Of a stretch of 64,000 bases of DNA, positions 33,084-42,933 are shown piece after piece. Each line of letters starts with the position of its first letter. The stretch's first letter is position 1. The notes beneath the pieces were generated by a model. The model was not told the origin of the DNA and did not search any database. It worked only from the letters and a program-made list of their open reading frames with translations. The stretch is from Hysterangium stoloniferum (lineage: Eukaryota > Basidiomycota > Agaricomycetes > Hysterangiales > Hysterangiaceae), in assembly GCA_015178975.1 (NCBI GenBank), contig WHVD01000161.1:1-64000 (forward strand), in the 5' to 3' direction. The position numbers were made by a program, and so were the translations under genes.

Positions 33084-33200
33084 GTACATTTACCGAAAAA
33101 CAAGCAAAATCCTTGTTTTGTAAGGTCATGTGTTGTTTTCCACACATCTTGGTGTGAAAATGTGTAGCTCCTGCTTGATCATGTTTTAACATTGATAACA

Positions 33201-34650
33201 ACAGCCCGTGAGTGACTTAAAGCTATCCTCTTGTCATGACATTCCCTGATAGTTTGTTGGTAGAGCGTGAGTGTTTATATATATGTTGACAATGTCTGGA
33301 GATTATTGATCCCAGTATCTTGGCCTTTTAGTTTGTGAGTTGACCATCCTTGTGATTCCTATTGCCTTGTCTAACTTAAACATAATTGCTTCTGAGTAGA
33401 ATGTAGGTCTATCTTGGGAAGGGTTATCATTATGTTGATCTCCCCTTCTACCTGCTCACCACAGAAAGTATGTAACACTGCAGTCTGCTTTATTCTATTC
33501 ACAATGATTGAATGATTTTATTATTATGTTTCCAGCTGGTGAGTATTTTAGCAAATATGATTATAATACTGTCTAAGGTAGTTTGTGATCCACTGCTCTC
33601 TTTAGATTGTGAGTATGGCTGCTTCATATTTTTGTTTTGCTTCTAACATATGTATTGACAGGTGGTAAGCCCTTGCTGTTTGTTTCAGTGCTGTATGAGC
33701 TTCACCTGGTACATTGTTGATAGGATGTGAGTGTCTCTGCTCATTTTTGCATATACTGGCTCATGGCTGTTCCTGTACACTACAATGTGGCAGATGGTGA
33801 GTCTTTGTGTACTGCATGTTCCTTTAGTGGCTCAACTGGTGGTGGATGACTCAGGATGTAAGTACTCATATCTGATGCACAAATCATTGATGCAGACTAT
33901 GATCCTATTGGTTTTACACTTAACAGAAAGTGAGTATGCTTATATGGTAATATTGGAGTTAACCTTATATGATTTATACATTCTGAAAAGAATGTAAATT
34001 CTCTCTGAGTTCTAATTACATACTTTATCCACTCACAGCAATTTGCTTCCTGCTTGGACTTGATAGGCTGTGAGTTGGAGTATTCTGTTGGTTGGGACAC
34101 TAAGAAATACTGATGACATATTTGTAATTCCTAAACAGGTTGATGTGAGTGTCTCCCCTAACCAACTATAGTGCACTTATTAAAAGCTGTGTTTGAGATA
34201 GGCTGTAAGCATTGCATATCCAAGGTTTAGAACTCAATTCATGCTACTTTGGTTTCATGTTACCAACAGAGTGTATGTGATGTCTGGTTAAATGCATTGT
34301 CAGGGTCTAGATAAGAATGCTTACCTTCTGTGGTGTTGTGTGTGGAATACTTACAGAGAGTGAGTGACCAACTCTGCTGCATCCCAAGGCTAAATGTACT
34401 GGGGACATTTAGGAGGTTAGTGATATATTCACTGTCATGTATATGTATGTATTCAGCCATGGATTGATTGGATGTAAATCAGAGTGTATGTGTTTTTCTT
34501 TTTGTAACAAGTTAGGGAAGGTACTCAATGGTGTCTGCATCTGGTATTGCAGGTGGTGAGAATTCCTTGCTTCCTTGTCATCAGAATTATTCTCACAGAT
34601 TCAACTGACCTCTTGGACAATTGTTGGGGTGGTCATTGTAGCATGTAAGT
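33201..34650 (+). other. Microexon-like array, diverged part: 22 AG-NNN-GT units
   Basis: Twenty-two units each show AG, three nucleotides (six in one), then a 5' splice-site hexamer. Triplets start at 33205, 33265, 33332, 33400, 33465, 33536, 33606, 33662, 33724, 33794, 33855, 33927, 33991, 34067, 34139 (six nt), 34202, 34270, 34357, 34413, 34483, 34553 and 34642. They read PSFNKLIVDMDKNA, then VD, then ASRESVH. Donors are GTGAGT, GTAAGT, GTATGT and close variants. The spacers (about 53-86 bases) are AT-rich, do not resemble one another and often hold a branch-point-like word such as TTCTAAC. Keeping the AG-NNN-GT layout while spacers have diverged argues that these are real splice sites. 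Transcription and splicing are not shown by sequence. Confidence 0.6.
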
Positions 34651-37600
34651 TTTTTCTCCATGTCTGCCCCCTCATGGCTCATCTCCCTTGGTATGCTCTT
34701 CCCAGCTTGTGAATTTCTGACTTTTTGCTTGTCTGCTCATGGCTCATCTTCCTTGGCATGGTCTTTCCAGTATGTGAGTTTCAGAGGTTGTCTTCTTGTC
34801 TGCCTCTCATTGCTCATCTTCCTTGGGATGCTCTTCACAGTGAGTGAGCTCCTGGCTTTTCCCCCCTTATCTGACCCACATGGCTCGTCTTCCTGGGCAT
34901 GCTCTTCTCAGTTTGTGAGTTTCTGACCTTTTCCTCCTTGTCTACCCCTCATGACTCATTTCTCTTGGGATGTTCTTCCCAGGAAGTGAGTTTTGGACTT
35001 TTTCCTTCTTCTCTGCCTCTCATGGCCCTGAGTATACTCTTCCCAGCAAGTGAGTTCCTGACTTCTTCCTCCTTGTCTGCCCCTCATGGCTCATCACCCT
35101 TTACATGCTCTTCCCAGTTTGTGAGTTTCTGACTTTTCCCTCCTTGTCTGCCCCTCATGGCTCATCTTCCTTTGCATGCTCTTCCCAGTTTGTGAGTTTC
35201 TGACTTTACCTCCTTGTCTGTCCCTGATTGCTCATCTCCATTGGCATGCTGTTTCTAGCAAGTGAGTTTCTGACCTTTTCCTCCTTCTCTGCCCCTCATG
35301 GCTTGGCATGCACTTTCCAGGATGTGAGTTTCTGACTGTTTCCTCCTTGTCTGCCCTCATGGCTTGGTATGCATTTTCCAGGATGTGAGTTTCTGACTGT
35401 TTCCTTTTTGTTTGGCCCTCATGGCTCATCTCTCTTGGCATGCACTTCCCAGGAAGTGAGTTTCTGACTTTTTCTTCTGTGTCTGCCTCTTGGGGCTCAT
35501 CTGCCTTGGTATGCTCTTCCCAGCGAGTGAGTTTCTGACCTTGCCTCCTTGTTTGTGCCTCATGGCTCATCTGCCTTGGCATGGCCTACCCAGTTTGTAA
35601 GTTTCTGACCTCTTCCTTCTTGTCTGCATTTCATGGATCATCTCCCTTGGCATGCTCTTTCCAGCTAGTGAGTTTCTGACCTTTTCCGCCTTGTCTCCCC
35701 CTCATGGCTCATCTCCCTGGGAATGCTCTTACCAGCTGGTGAGTTTTAGGCTTTTCCTCCTTCTCTGTCTCTCATGGCTCATCTCCCTTGGCATGCTCTT
35801 CCCAGCAAGTGAGTTTCTGACTTTTTCCTCCTTTGTCTGCTCCCCATGGCTCATCTCTTTTGTCCAGTTTGTGAGTATTAGACTTTTCCTTCTGTCTCTC
35901 ATGGCTCATCTTGGCATGCTCTTTCCAGTTTGTGAGTTCCTGACTTTTTCGTCTGTGTCTGCACCTCATGTCTTATCTCTTGGGATGCTCTTTGCAGGAT
36001 GTCAGTTACTGACTCTTTCCTCTTTCTTGTCTGCCCCTCATGGCTCATCTTCCTTGGCATGAATTTCCCAGTTTGTGAGTTTTGGACTTTTTCCTTCTTG
36101 TCTGGCCCTCATGGCTCATCACCCTTGGCTTGCACTTCCCAGGAAGCAAGTTTATGACTTTCCTCCTTGTCTGCCCCTCATGGCTCATTTCCCTTGTCAT
36201 GCTCCTTCCAGTTTGTGAGTTTTTGACTTTTTCCTCCTTGTTTGCATCTCATGGCTCATTCCCCTTGGCATGTTCTTCCCAGTTTGTGAGTCTCAGACTT
36301 TTTCCTCCTTGTCTGCTCCTCATGGCTCATCTCCCTTGGCATGCTCTTCCCAGGATGTAAGTTTCTGACTTTTTCACTCCTTGTTTGCCTCCCATGGCTC
36401 ATCTCCCTTGGCATGCTCTTCCCAGGTAGTGAGTTTCTGACTGTTTCCTCCTTATTTCCCCCTCATAGCTGATCTTCCTTGGCATACTCTTCCCAGGAAG
36501 TGAGTGTTGGACTTTTTATCTTTGTCTGGCCCTCATGGCTCATCTCCCTTGGCATGCTCTTCCCAGCATGTATCTTTCTTCTGACTTTTTCTTCTCGTCT
36601 ACCCCTCATAGCTCATCTCCCTTGACATGCTCTTCCCAGCGAGTGAGTTTCTGGGCTTTTCTTCCTAGTCTGGTCCTCATGGCTTATCTCTTTTGCATGC
36701 TCTTCCCAGCGAGTGAGTTCTTGAGATTTTCCTCCAGTCTGTCGTATCTCATCTTCTTTGGCTGCTCTTCCCAGTTTGTGAGTTTTGGATATTTTCCTCT
36801 TTGTCTGCCCTTCATGACTCATCTCCTTTGGGATGCTCTTCTCAGGAAGTGAGTTTCTGACCTTTCCTCCTTGTCTGCCCCTCATGGGTCATCTCCTTCT
36901 GCCTGCTCTTCCCAGGAAGTGAGTTTTGGACTTTTGACTCTTTGTCTGTCTCTCATGGCTCATCCCCCTTGACATGCTCTTCCCAGTGGGTGTGTTTCAG
37001 AACTTTTCTGCCTTCTCTGCCTCTTATGGCTCATCTTCTTTGGGATGCTCTTCCCAGGGAGTAAGTTTGTGACTTTTTCCCCCTTGTTTGCTCCTCATAG
37101 CTCATCTCCCTTGGCATGCTCCTTCCAGTTTGTGAGTTTCAGACTTTTTCTTCTTGTCTGCCTCTCATGGCTCATCTCCCTTGGCATTCTCTTCCCAGGG
37201 AGTGAGTTTCTGACTTTGTCCTCTTTGTTTGCTCCTCATGACTCTATCTCCCTTTGTATTCTCTTGCCAGGAAGTGAGTTTCTGAGTTTCTGTCATTGTC
37301 TTCCCCTCATGGCTCATCTCCCTTGGCATGCTCATCCCAGGATGTAAGTTTCCGACCTTTTTCTCCTTGTCTGCTTCTCATGCCTCATTTCCCCTGGCAT
37401 GCTCATCCCAGGATGTAAGTTTCTGACCTTTTTCTCCTTCTCTGTCCCTCATGGCTCATCGCCCTTGGTATGCTCTTCCCAGCTTGTGAGTTTCTGACTT
37501 TTCCTCCTTGTCTCCCCCTTATATCTCATCTCCTTGGCATGGTCTTCCCAGGAAGTGAGTTTCTGCCTTTTTGTCCTTGTCTGCCCCTCATAGCTCATCT

Positions 37601-39019
37601 CCCTTGGTATGCTCTTCCCAGCTTGTGAATTTCTGACTTTTTCCTTCTTGTCTGCCCCTCATGGCTCATCTCCCTTGGCATGCTCCTTCCAGTTTGTGAG
37701 TTTCAGACTTTTTCTTCTTGTCTGCCTCTCATGGCTCATCTCCCTTGGCATTCTCTTCCCAGCGAGTGAGCTTCTGGCTTTTTCCTACTTATCTGGCCCT
37801 CATGGCTCATCTTCCTTTATCTGCTCTTCCCAGCAAGTGAGTTTCTGACCTTTTCCTCCTTTGCTGTCCCTCATGGCTTGTCTCTTTTGGCATACTCTTC
37901 CCAGTTTGTGAGTTTCAGACTTTTCTTGTCTGTCTCCCATGGCTCATCTCCTTTGGCATGCTTTTCCTAGGAAGTGAGTGTCTGACCTTTTCCTCCTCGC
38001 CTACCCCTCCTGGCTCATCTCCTTGTCATGCTCTTCCCAGGATGTGAGTTTCTGACTTTTTGTCCTTGTCTGCCCCTCATGGCTCATCTTTTTTGGCATG
38101 CATGCTCTTCCCAGGATGTAAGAGTCTGACCTTTTCCTCCTTTTCTGCCCCTCATAACTGGCATGCTCTTCCCAGCGAGTGAGCTTCTGACTTTTTCCTC
38201 CTTGTCTGCCCTTCATGGCTCATCCCCTTGGCATGCCCTTCCCAGCAAGTGAGTTTCTGACTTTTTCCTTCTTGTCTCCCCTTCACAGCTCATCTCTCTT
38301 GGTATGCTCTTCCCAGCAAGTGAGTTTCTGACTTTATCCTTCTTGCCTGCCTCTCATGGCTCTTCTCTCTTGGTATCCTCTTTCCAGCAAGTGAGTTTCT
38401 GACTTTTTCTTCCTTGTCTGCCTCTCATGGCTAATCTCCCTTGGCATGCTCTTCCCAGAATGTGACTTTCTGACTATTTCCTCTTTGTTTACCCCTCATG
38501 GCTCATCTCCTTTGGCATGCTCTTCCCAGCTTGTGAGTTTCCAACTTTTTCCCTCCTTATCTGCTCCTATAGCTTATCTTCCCTGCCATGCTCTTTCCAG
38601 GAAGTGAGTTTCTGAGTTTCTGTTCTTGTCTGCCCTCATAGCTCATCTCCCTTGGCATCCTCTTTCCAGGATGTAAGTATCTGACTTTTTCATCCTTGTC
38701 TGCCTGCCCCTCATAGCTGGCATGCTCTTCCCAGCAAGTGGGTTTCTAACCTTTTTCTCCTTGTCTGCCCTTCATGGCTCATCTCCTTTGGAATGTTCTT
38801 TCCAGCAAGTGAGTTTCTAGCTTTTTCCTCCCTGTCTGGCTCCCATGGCTCATTTCCCTTTGCATGCCTTTCCCAGCAAGTGACTTTTTGACTTTTTCCT
38901 CCTTGTCTACCCCTCATGACCTATCTCTCTTGACATGCACTTTCAAGGAAGTAAGTTTCTGACTTTTGTCTTTCCCTCATGGCTCATCTTCCTTGGCATG
39001 CTCTTTCTAGGATGTGAGT
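34651..39019 (+). repeat. Microexon-like array, homogeneous part: 63 units of about 71 bp
   Basis: Sixty-three further units, mostly 69-72 bp, share a spacer running GTGAGTTTCTGAC, a pyrimidine-rich middle, CTCATGGCTCATCTCC and GCATGCTCTTCCCAG. Each unit is then a triplet. Triplets are TTT 13, GAA 11, CAA 10, GAT 10, CGA 5, CTT 4, GGA 2, and one each of TAT, TGA, CTA, CTG, GTA, CAT, TGG and AAT. The only stop triplet is TGA at 34841-34843. One donor is GC (36146) and several are near-consensus. CTCAT words 25-40 bases before AG fit a yUnAy branch point. Some two-unit blocks are duplicated (units near 37129-37201 and 37693-37765). As the unit is 71 bp, the long ORFs across it are frame-shifting chance. 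It is an intron-like tandem array with variable triplets; a pure satellite is the alternative. Confidence 0.7.
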
Positions 39020-39121
39020 TTCTGACTTTTGTCTCCCTGTTTCCCCTCATGGCTTGCCTTCCTTGGTGTGATATCCCTGTATTTTGGAATTGTGTTATCC
39101 TCATTCTTTTTATTCCATCAG

Positions 39122-39525
39122 GGATACTACCTCAAACAATGCTTTTTGACAATCTCAACACATTTGACATACACGGTATGTGATAACCTTTGTGAATATC
39201 TAGCTACTTTACTATTGGTTTATTTAACCTCTCAGTTTTGTTCTGGCTTGCCTCAATGCAGAGTTGTTTGGCTTAGCATTGGTATTTTGCACTTACTTGT
39301 CCAACTTGTTCATTCTCTAACACATCACTCCTAGTTGCCATGGTCATCAGTTGTCATTTGTTTGATGCTCTACCTGATTCAGACTTTCATGAGACTGCTA
39401 AGTCCTATATGGCTTCCTCAGCTAGGACTTTGGTACATGATGTGAAGAATGCATTTCAGGAAACAATTTCCTTTGGAAATGCACACAGTGATATCATCTT
39501 TAATATAATGAAGAAGTATGTCCTG
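39122..39525 (+). CDS. Exon-like sequence following the array
   Basis: After TTCCATCAG, a 54-nt open segment (39122-39175) ends at GTATGT. After CTCCTAG (39330-39333), an open segment encodes ISCHLFDALPDSDFHETAKS, ARTLVHDVKNAFQETI and IIFNIMKKYVL, and ends at GTATGT (39526). The first segment is open in the array's frame and in one other. The second joins the first directly only through that other frame, or in the array frame through an additional small exon such as AGTT near 39261. I do not recognise the product. It could be the 3' end of the gene containing the array. Confidence 0.35.
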
Positions 39526-39954
39526 GTATGTTTCTTCCCCTTTGATAATTTGCTAGTGATGACATGTACTGGACCACTTGTGGTTGTTCTAGCTCTGACC
39601 ACTTCAAGTCAGTACTAGCTCTCATTTCTGCAATATATTACATATAACCACCAGGAGAGTACTTTGTTGGAATATGTTGTTTGGAGACCTAAGTACATAC
39701 AGTGGTTCAAAAAATTGTTCCAATGTTTTGTTGTTTTGGAAAGATTGATTCACAATACAAATACCAGACATCAGACAATTCCTAAAAAATTATCTAATAT
39801 ATGTGGTACAGCATCAACTACATAAGTGAAAGGAGTATGGTGGGTGGTGGGTGTTTTTAGATGTGGTGAGGGCATGGAGCACCTGAATTCCTGTAAAAGG
39901 CAGGTAAAAGGTACCATCAACTTAGTCACATCTCTGTATTAGTCAGTGTGGAAC

Positions 39955-40245
39955 TTTTTGCAGGAGCTTTTTTGATGCCACAGGAGCATTTCTGCAAGTG
40001 TGGGAGTACTTTGTGACACATGTGGAAGTATTTTGTGATGCACAGAGGTATTTTTGCATCTGTGGGAGTATTTTGTCATGTGTGCAGAACTATTTTGTGA
40101 TGCCCAGAAGTATTGTTACACCTGTTTTGTGATGCCACAGAAGTACTTTGTGACATATGTGGGAGTATTTTCTGGATGCACAGAAACATTTCCCATGCCC
40201 CTCACAGAAGCATTTCACACACATTCATAGAGGTATTTTGATGCC
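39955..40245 (+). repeat. Degenerate minisatellite of about 30-40 bp units
   Basis: Repeated phrases of the form GTGGGAGTATTTTGTGATG(C)ACAGAAGTATTT occur about eight times with many substitutions and length changes. No reading frame persists. 40315-40450 after it is a simple AATAAAAT-rich stretch. Confidence 0.65.
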
Positions 40246-40647
40246 ATTTCCCCAGAGTAATATTGCAAATCCCTGGAGGTCTACAAGGATTTCTGGGAAA
40301 ATCTCAGTAAAATCAGGGAATAATTAAGATAAAATACAATGAATAAAAATAAAATATTTAAAAATAGAATAAAATAAATCAAAATAAAATGCAATAAATT
40401 AAAATAACATAGAATATATCAAAATACAATGCAATATATCAATGCTCAATCCATGCTGTATTAATGTTTCTTCAATGCTCATCAATTCTCAATCAATTCC
40501 AGTAGAATCAACTCAATTTCTAGTCAGAACTGTGGCCCCTTTTGATACAGTTACTTTTTCTGAATCCATTGCATTTTTTTAATCATTTCTCCTTACATAA
40601 GCTCCAAATATGGAAATACTACAAATATATATATACAGGAGACTCAT

Positions 40648-41152
40648 TGGAAGGGTTTTTTGGCCAACACCTCTGACCCACAAAACTACTAATATTCAGT
40701 ACTTAGTATGGCTATCCTTTGCCTTCAACACACCTGCAACCCTTCTAGGCATACTCTCAATCAAATTCTGACACACCTCTACATCAATCTTGTTCCACTC
40801 CTCCTCCACCCTCTCCCACAACTTCAGTATCCCTTATCCCCCTCTTTTTATGATTCCACAAGTATTCAATGGGGTTGAGGTCTGGAAACTGTGCTGGCCA
40901 TGGGAGGACATTAAAATCATTATCTTGAAACCAAGTCTGGGCCTTCTTGCAGGTGTGTTCAGGGTCATGATCTTGCTGAAAGATGACATTACCCACATAT
41001 TTTCCATAATAGTTGAGGCTGGCTTGAAGGTTCTCCTTCATAATCTTGAGAGAAAGGTACCCATCCATCCTCCCATCTATCTTGAAAGAATACCCAGGTC
41101 CTTCCCACAGCATGTAGCCCCGTAATATCACAAATCCTTCTCCAAACATCAC
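40648..41152 (-). pseudogene. Tc1-like transposase, C-terminal part
   Basis: The minus frame reads GYMLWEGPGYSFKIDGRMDG, then VIFQQDHDPEHTCKKAQTWF and WPAQFPDLNPIEYLWNHKKR. These are the second D and the closing D/E motif of the Tc1/DDE_3 catalytic domain (QQDxDPxHT and PDLNPIExLW). A later frame holds VEEEWNKIDVEVCQNLIESM and MPRRVAGVLKAK, so there is a frameshift near 40800-40830. The first catalytic D region is missing at the break with the N-terminal part. Confidence 0.8.
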
Positions 41153-41300
41153 AAAAAGTTCCTTCCAATGAGTCTCCTATATATAAATATTTGTAGTATT
41201 TCCATAATATAGATATGATAGAGCATATTCACAAATATCTTTGATATTGTTGCATTTTTATTCTCTGAGTTATCAGGGATGTAAATCTGAAGTACCAAAC

Positions 41301-41963
41301 TGTTACGACCCATTCCCAGATGTTTCAATATCTGACTTCCGACTTCCGACTCCTGACCTCTGACTTCTGACTCCTGACCTCCAACTTCCAACTCCTGACC
41401 TCCAACTTCCAACTCCTGACCTCTGACTTCCAACTCCTGACCTCTGACTTCTGACTCCTGACCTCCGACTACAGAACATCATAGTTACCGTATCTTCCAC
41501 ACTCTTCCCTTGTTCCGCATTTGGTAATTTGTCTGTTGACAAGTATTCACTTGTTTGCTTATTATATTCCCATCCTGGATTATTGTCTCCCTAGTTCGTC
41601 TTATTGTATCCCCATTTCAGAATACTTCCATTTCCATCTTATTGTGGTTTTAGTTTGTAGTATAATAATGAGAAGACTTATATTAGTTTCCGTGAATTTG
41701 TACTTTACTTTAGATCTGATATTGACTTAGTTCTTATTCCTTCTTCCATCTTTCTGTATGCTCGATATTCGGAACTCTTCAGAACTCTGAATATCTGTAT
41801 CTTCCATCGTAAGTCTCACCTTTGAAATTAAGGACTTTTGAGTGTTTGTGTAGAGGTGCAGCACATAAGCTGAAGCCAACATCCTGACCCTATCCATTAG
41901 TTCCCAACTCTTCCGGTGACTACCCGATAGTTCCAGAATAAGTTCCCAACATGGTTCTTAACA
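41301..41963 (+). mobile_element. Solo LTR, family E, with expanded heptad minisatellite
   Basis: 663 bp, TGTTACGACC to CTTAACA, with perfect target duplication CAAAC (41296-41300 and 41964-41968), inserted in the Tc1-like element. 41330-41470 is a run of 7-bp units (CTGACTT, CTGACTC, CTGACCT, CCAACTT) organised in 21-bp blocks. The shared GCACATAAGCTGAAGCCAA motif is at about 41861-41879. It is related to 20113-20650 (reverse). Confidence 0.92.
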
Positions 41964-41978
41964 CAAACATTGGAAGGG

Positions 41979-42383
41979 TTATTGAGGCATCCCCAACCAT
42001 ATTGAGACTATTGCACACAGTTTGGTACAGATGGACTGGTTGGTGACATTCTTAAGAGCTTTGGCCATATCAAAAGCAGTGTCAGCCTTCCCAGAGCTGA
42101 TGAGATGCTGTGCATAGTGAATATTGGTAGGGGAAAGCTTGGAGGGGTGATCACCAATGGACTTAGAGAGATGACAACAATGCTTGGAGTAAAGTATAAA
42201 GACTGTGCCAATGCCATAACCAGTAGGAGCTGAAATGTGGCTAGCTGTATGGCCAGCATCAAGCAGTGAGAGGATATGATTCTGGCTGACAAGAGACAAA
42301 GTGCACATTTTGGGAATTGGGACATTGCTAGTTGCTAAAGGCCATGTATTTATATCCAGCACAATGTGGTCATGTGACATCAT
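41979..42383 (-). pseudogene. Tc1-like transposase, N-terminal part
   Basis: The frame reads LSPTNIHYAQHLISSGKADT and AFDMAKALKNVTNQSICTKL, the helix-turn-helix region typical of fungal Tc1-like transposases, preceded by a possible first helix (ILSLLDAGHTASHISAPTGY). It ends at TGA where the subterminal repeat copy begins, so it is truncated and separated from its catalytic half. Confidence 0.7.
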
Positions 42384-42699
42384 GTGACATCATGTGATTT
42401 TGTTGATAGGACCCAGTTGGAGGTGAACAATCAACAAGGTCACATGACTATAAGCATTTATAGTCATCAATGCTGCTGGCCAAAAAACCCTTCCAATGAG
42501 TCTCCTGTATATATATATTTGTAGTATTTCCATATTTGGAGCTTATGTAATGAAATTGTATTTCCACAATCTATATATGATAGAGCATGCTCACAAATAG
42601 TTTTGATATTTCTGCATTTTTATCCTCTGAGCTATCAAGGATATACATCTGAAGTACCAAACATTGGAAGGGTTTTTTGAGTCACTGTATGTGAGGGTA

Positions 42700-42933
42700 T
42701 GTAAGGGCAACTCTCTAGACCACACTAACTCACACTATGACTGAGTTGGGGCACTAGCAGAGGGAATCCAAAGAGAAAAGTCTAAGGAATCCTCAGCTAG
42801 TGGGTGACTAACTAAAGGTACAGCTGAGTTTGAAAATGTGATAACAACAAGGTGCCCCCCTCAGTCTTTACTTATGAAACTATATTAAGGAGAGTCAGAA
42901 ATAAAATTGGAAAAATTAAGATTGTCCCTGACA
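42700..42933 (-). repeat. 3' LTR of gypsy F
   Basis: 234 bp starting TGTAAGGGCAACTC and ending TCCCTGACA. It matches 45600-45834 with about a dozen differences, including the words CACTAGCAGAGGGAATCCAA and AAGGTGCCCCCCTCAGTC. Confidence 0.9.

Larger units (their letters stand above)
39697..42692 (-). mobile_element. Decayed Tc1/mariner-like element with internal rearrangement
   Basis: Termini TACAGTGGTTCAAAAAATTG (39698) and the reverse complement of TACAGTGACTCAAAAAACCC (42670-42690) match as inverted repeats bounded by TA. Inside are the N-terminal (41979-42383) and C-terminal (40648-41152) parts of a DDE transposase on the minus strand. They are separated by an extra copy of the subterminal region that also carries solo LTR E. 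The word CATTGGAAGG or its complement marks internal junctions at about 40652, 41163, 41967, 42493 and 42663, so nested or recombined copies are likely. Confidence 0.75.

Noticed and set aside
34651-39019. CRISPR-like repeat and spacer array
   Set aside because: The constant part is about 68 bp and the variable part only 3 bp, the context is eukaryotic, and no cas genes are present.
39122-39175. A firm in-frame fusion of the array to the downstream exons
   Set aside because: The 54-nt exon is open in two frames, and the next exon's likely frame needs an extra small exon or a different phase, so I only list it as low confidence.
34660-39183. Many 60-140-codon ORFs on both strands across 34.6-39.2 kb with repeated serine/leucine-rich or lysine/arginine-rich protein
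   Set aside because: They arise from a 71-bp repeat, which is not a multiple of three, so the repeated words move through the frames. They share no stable protein repeat, and the splice-site layout explains the region better.
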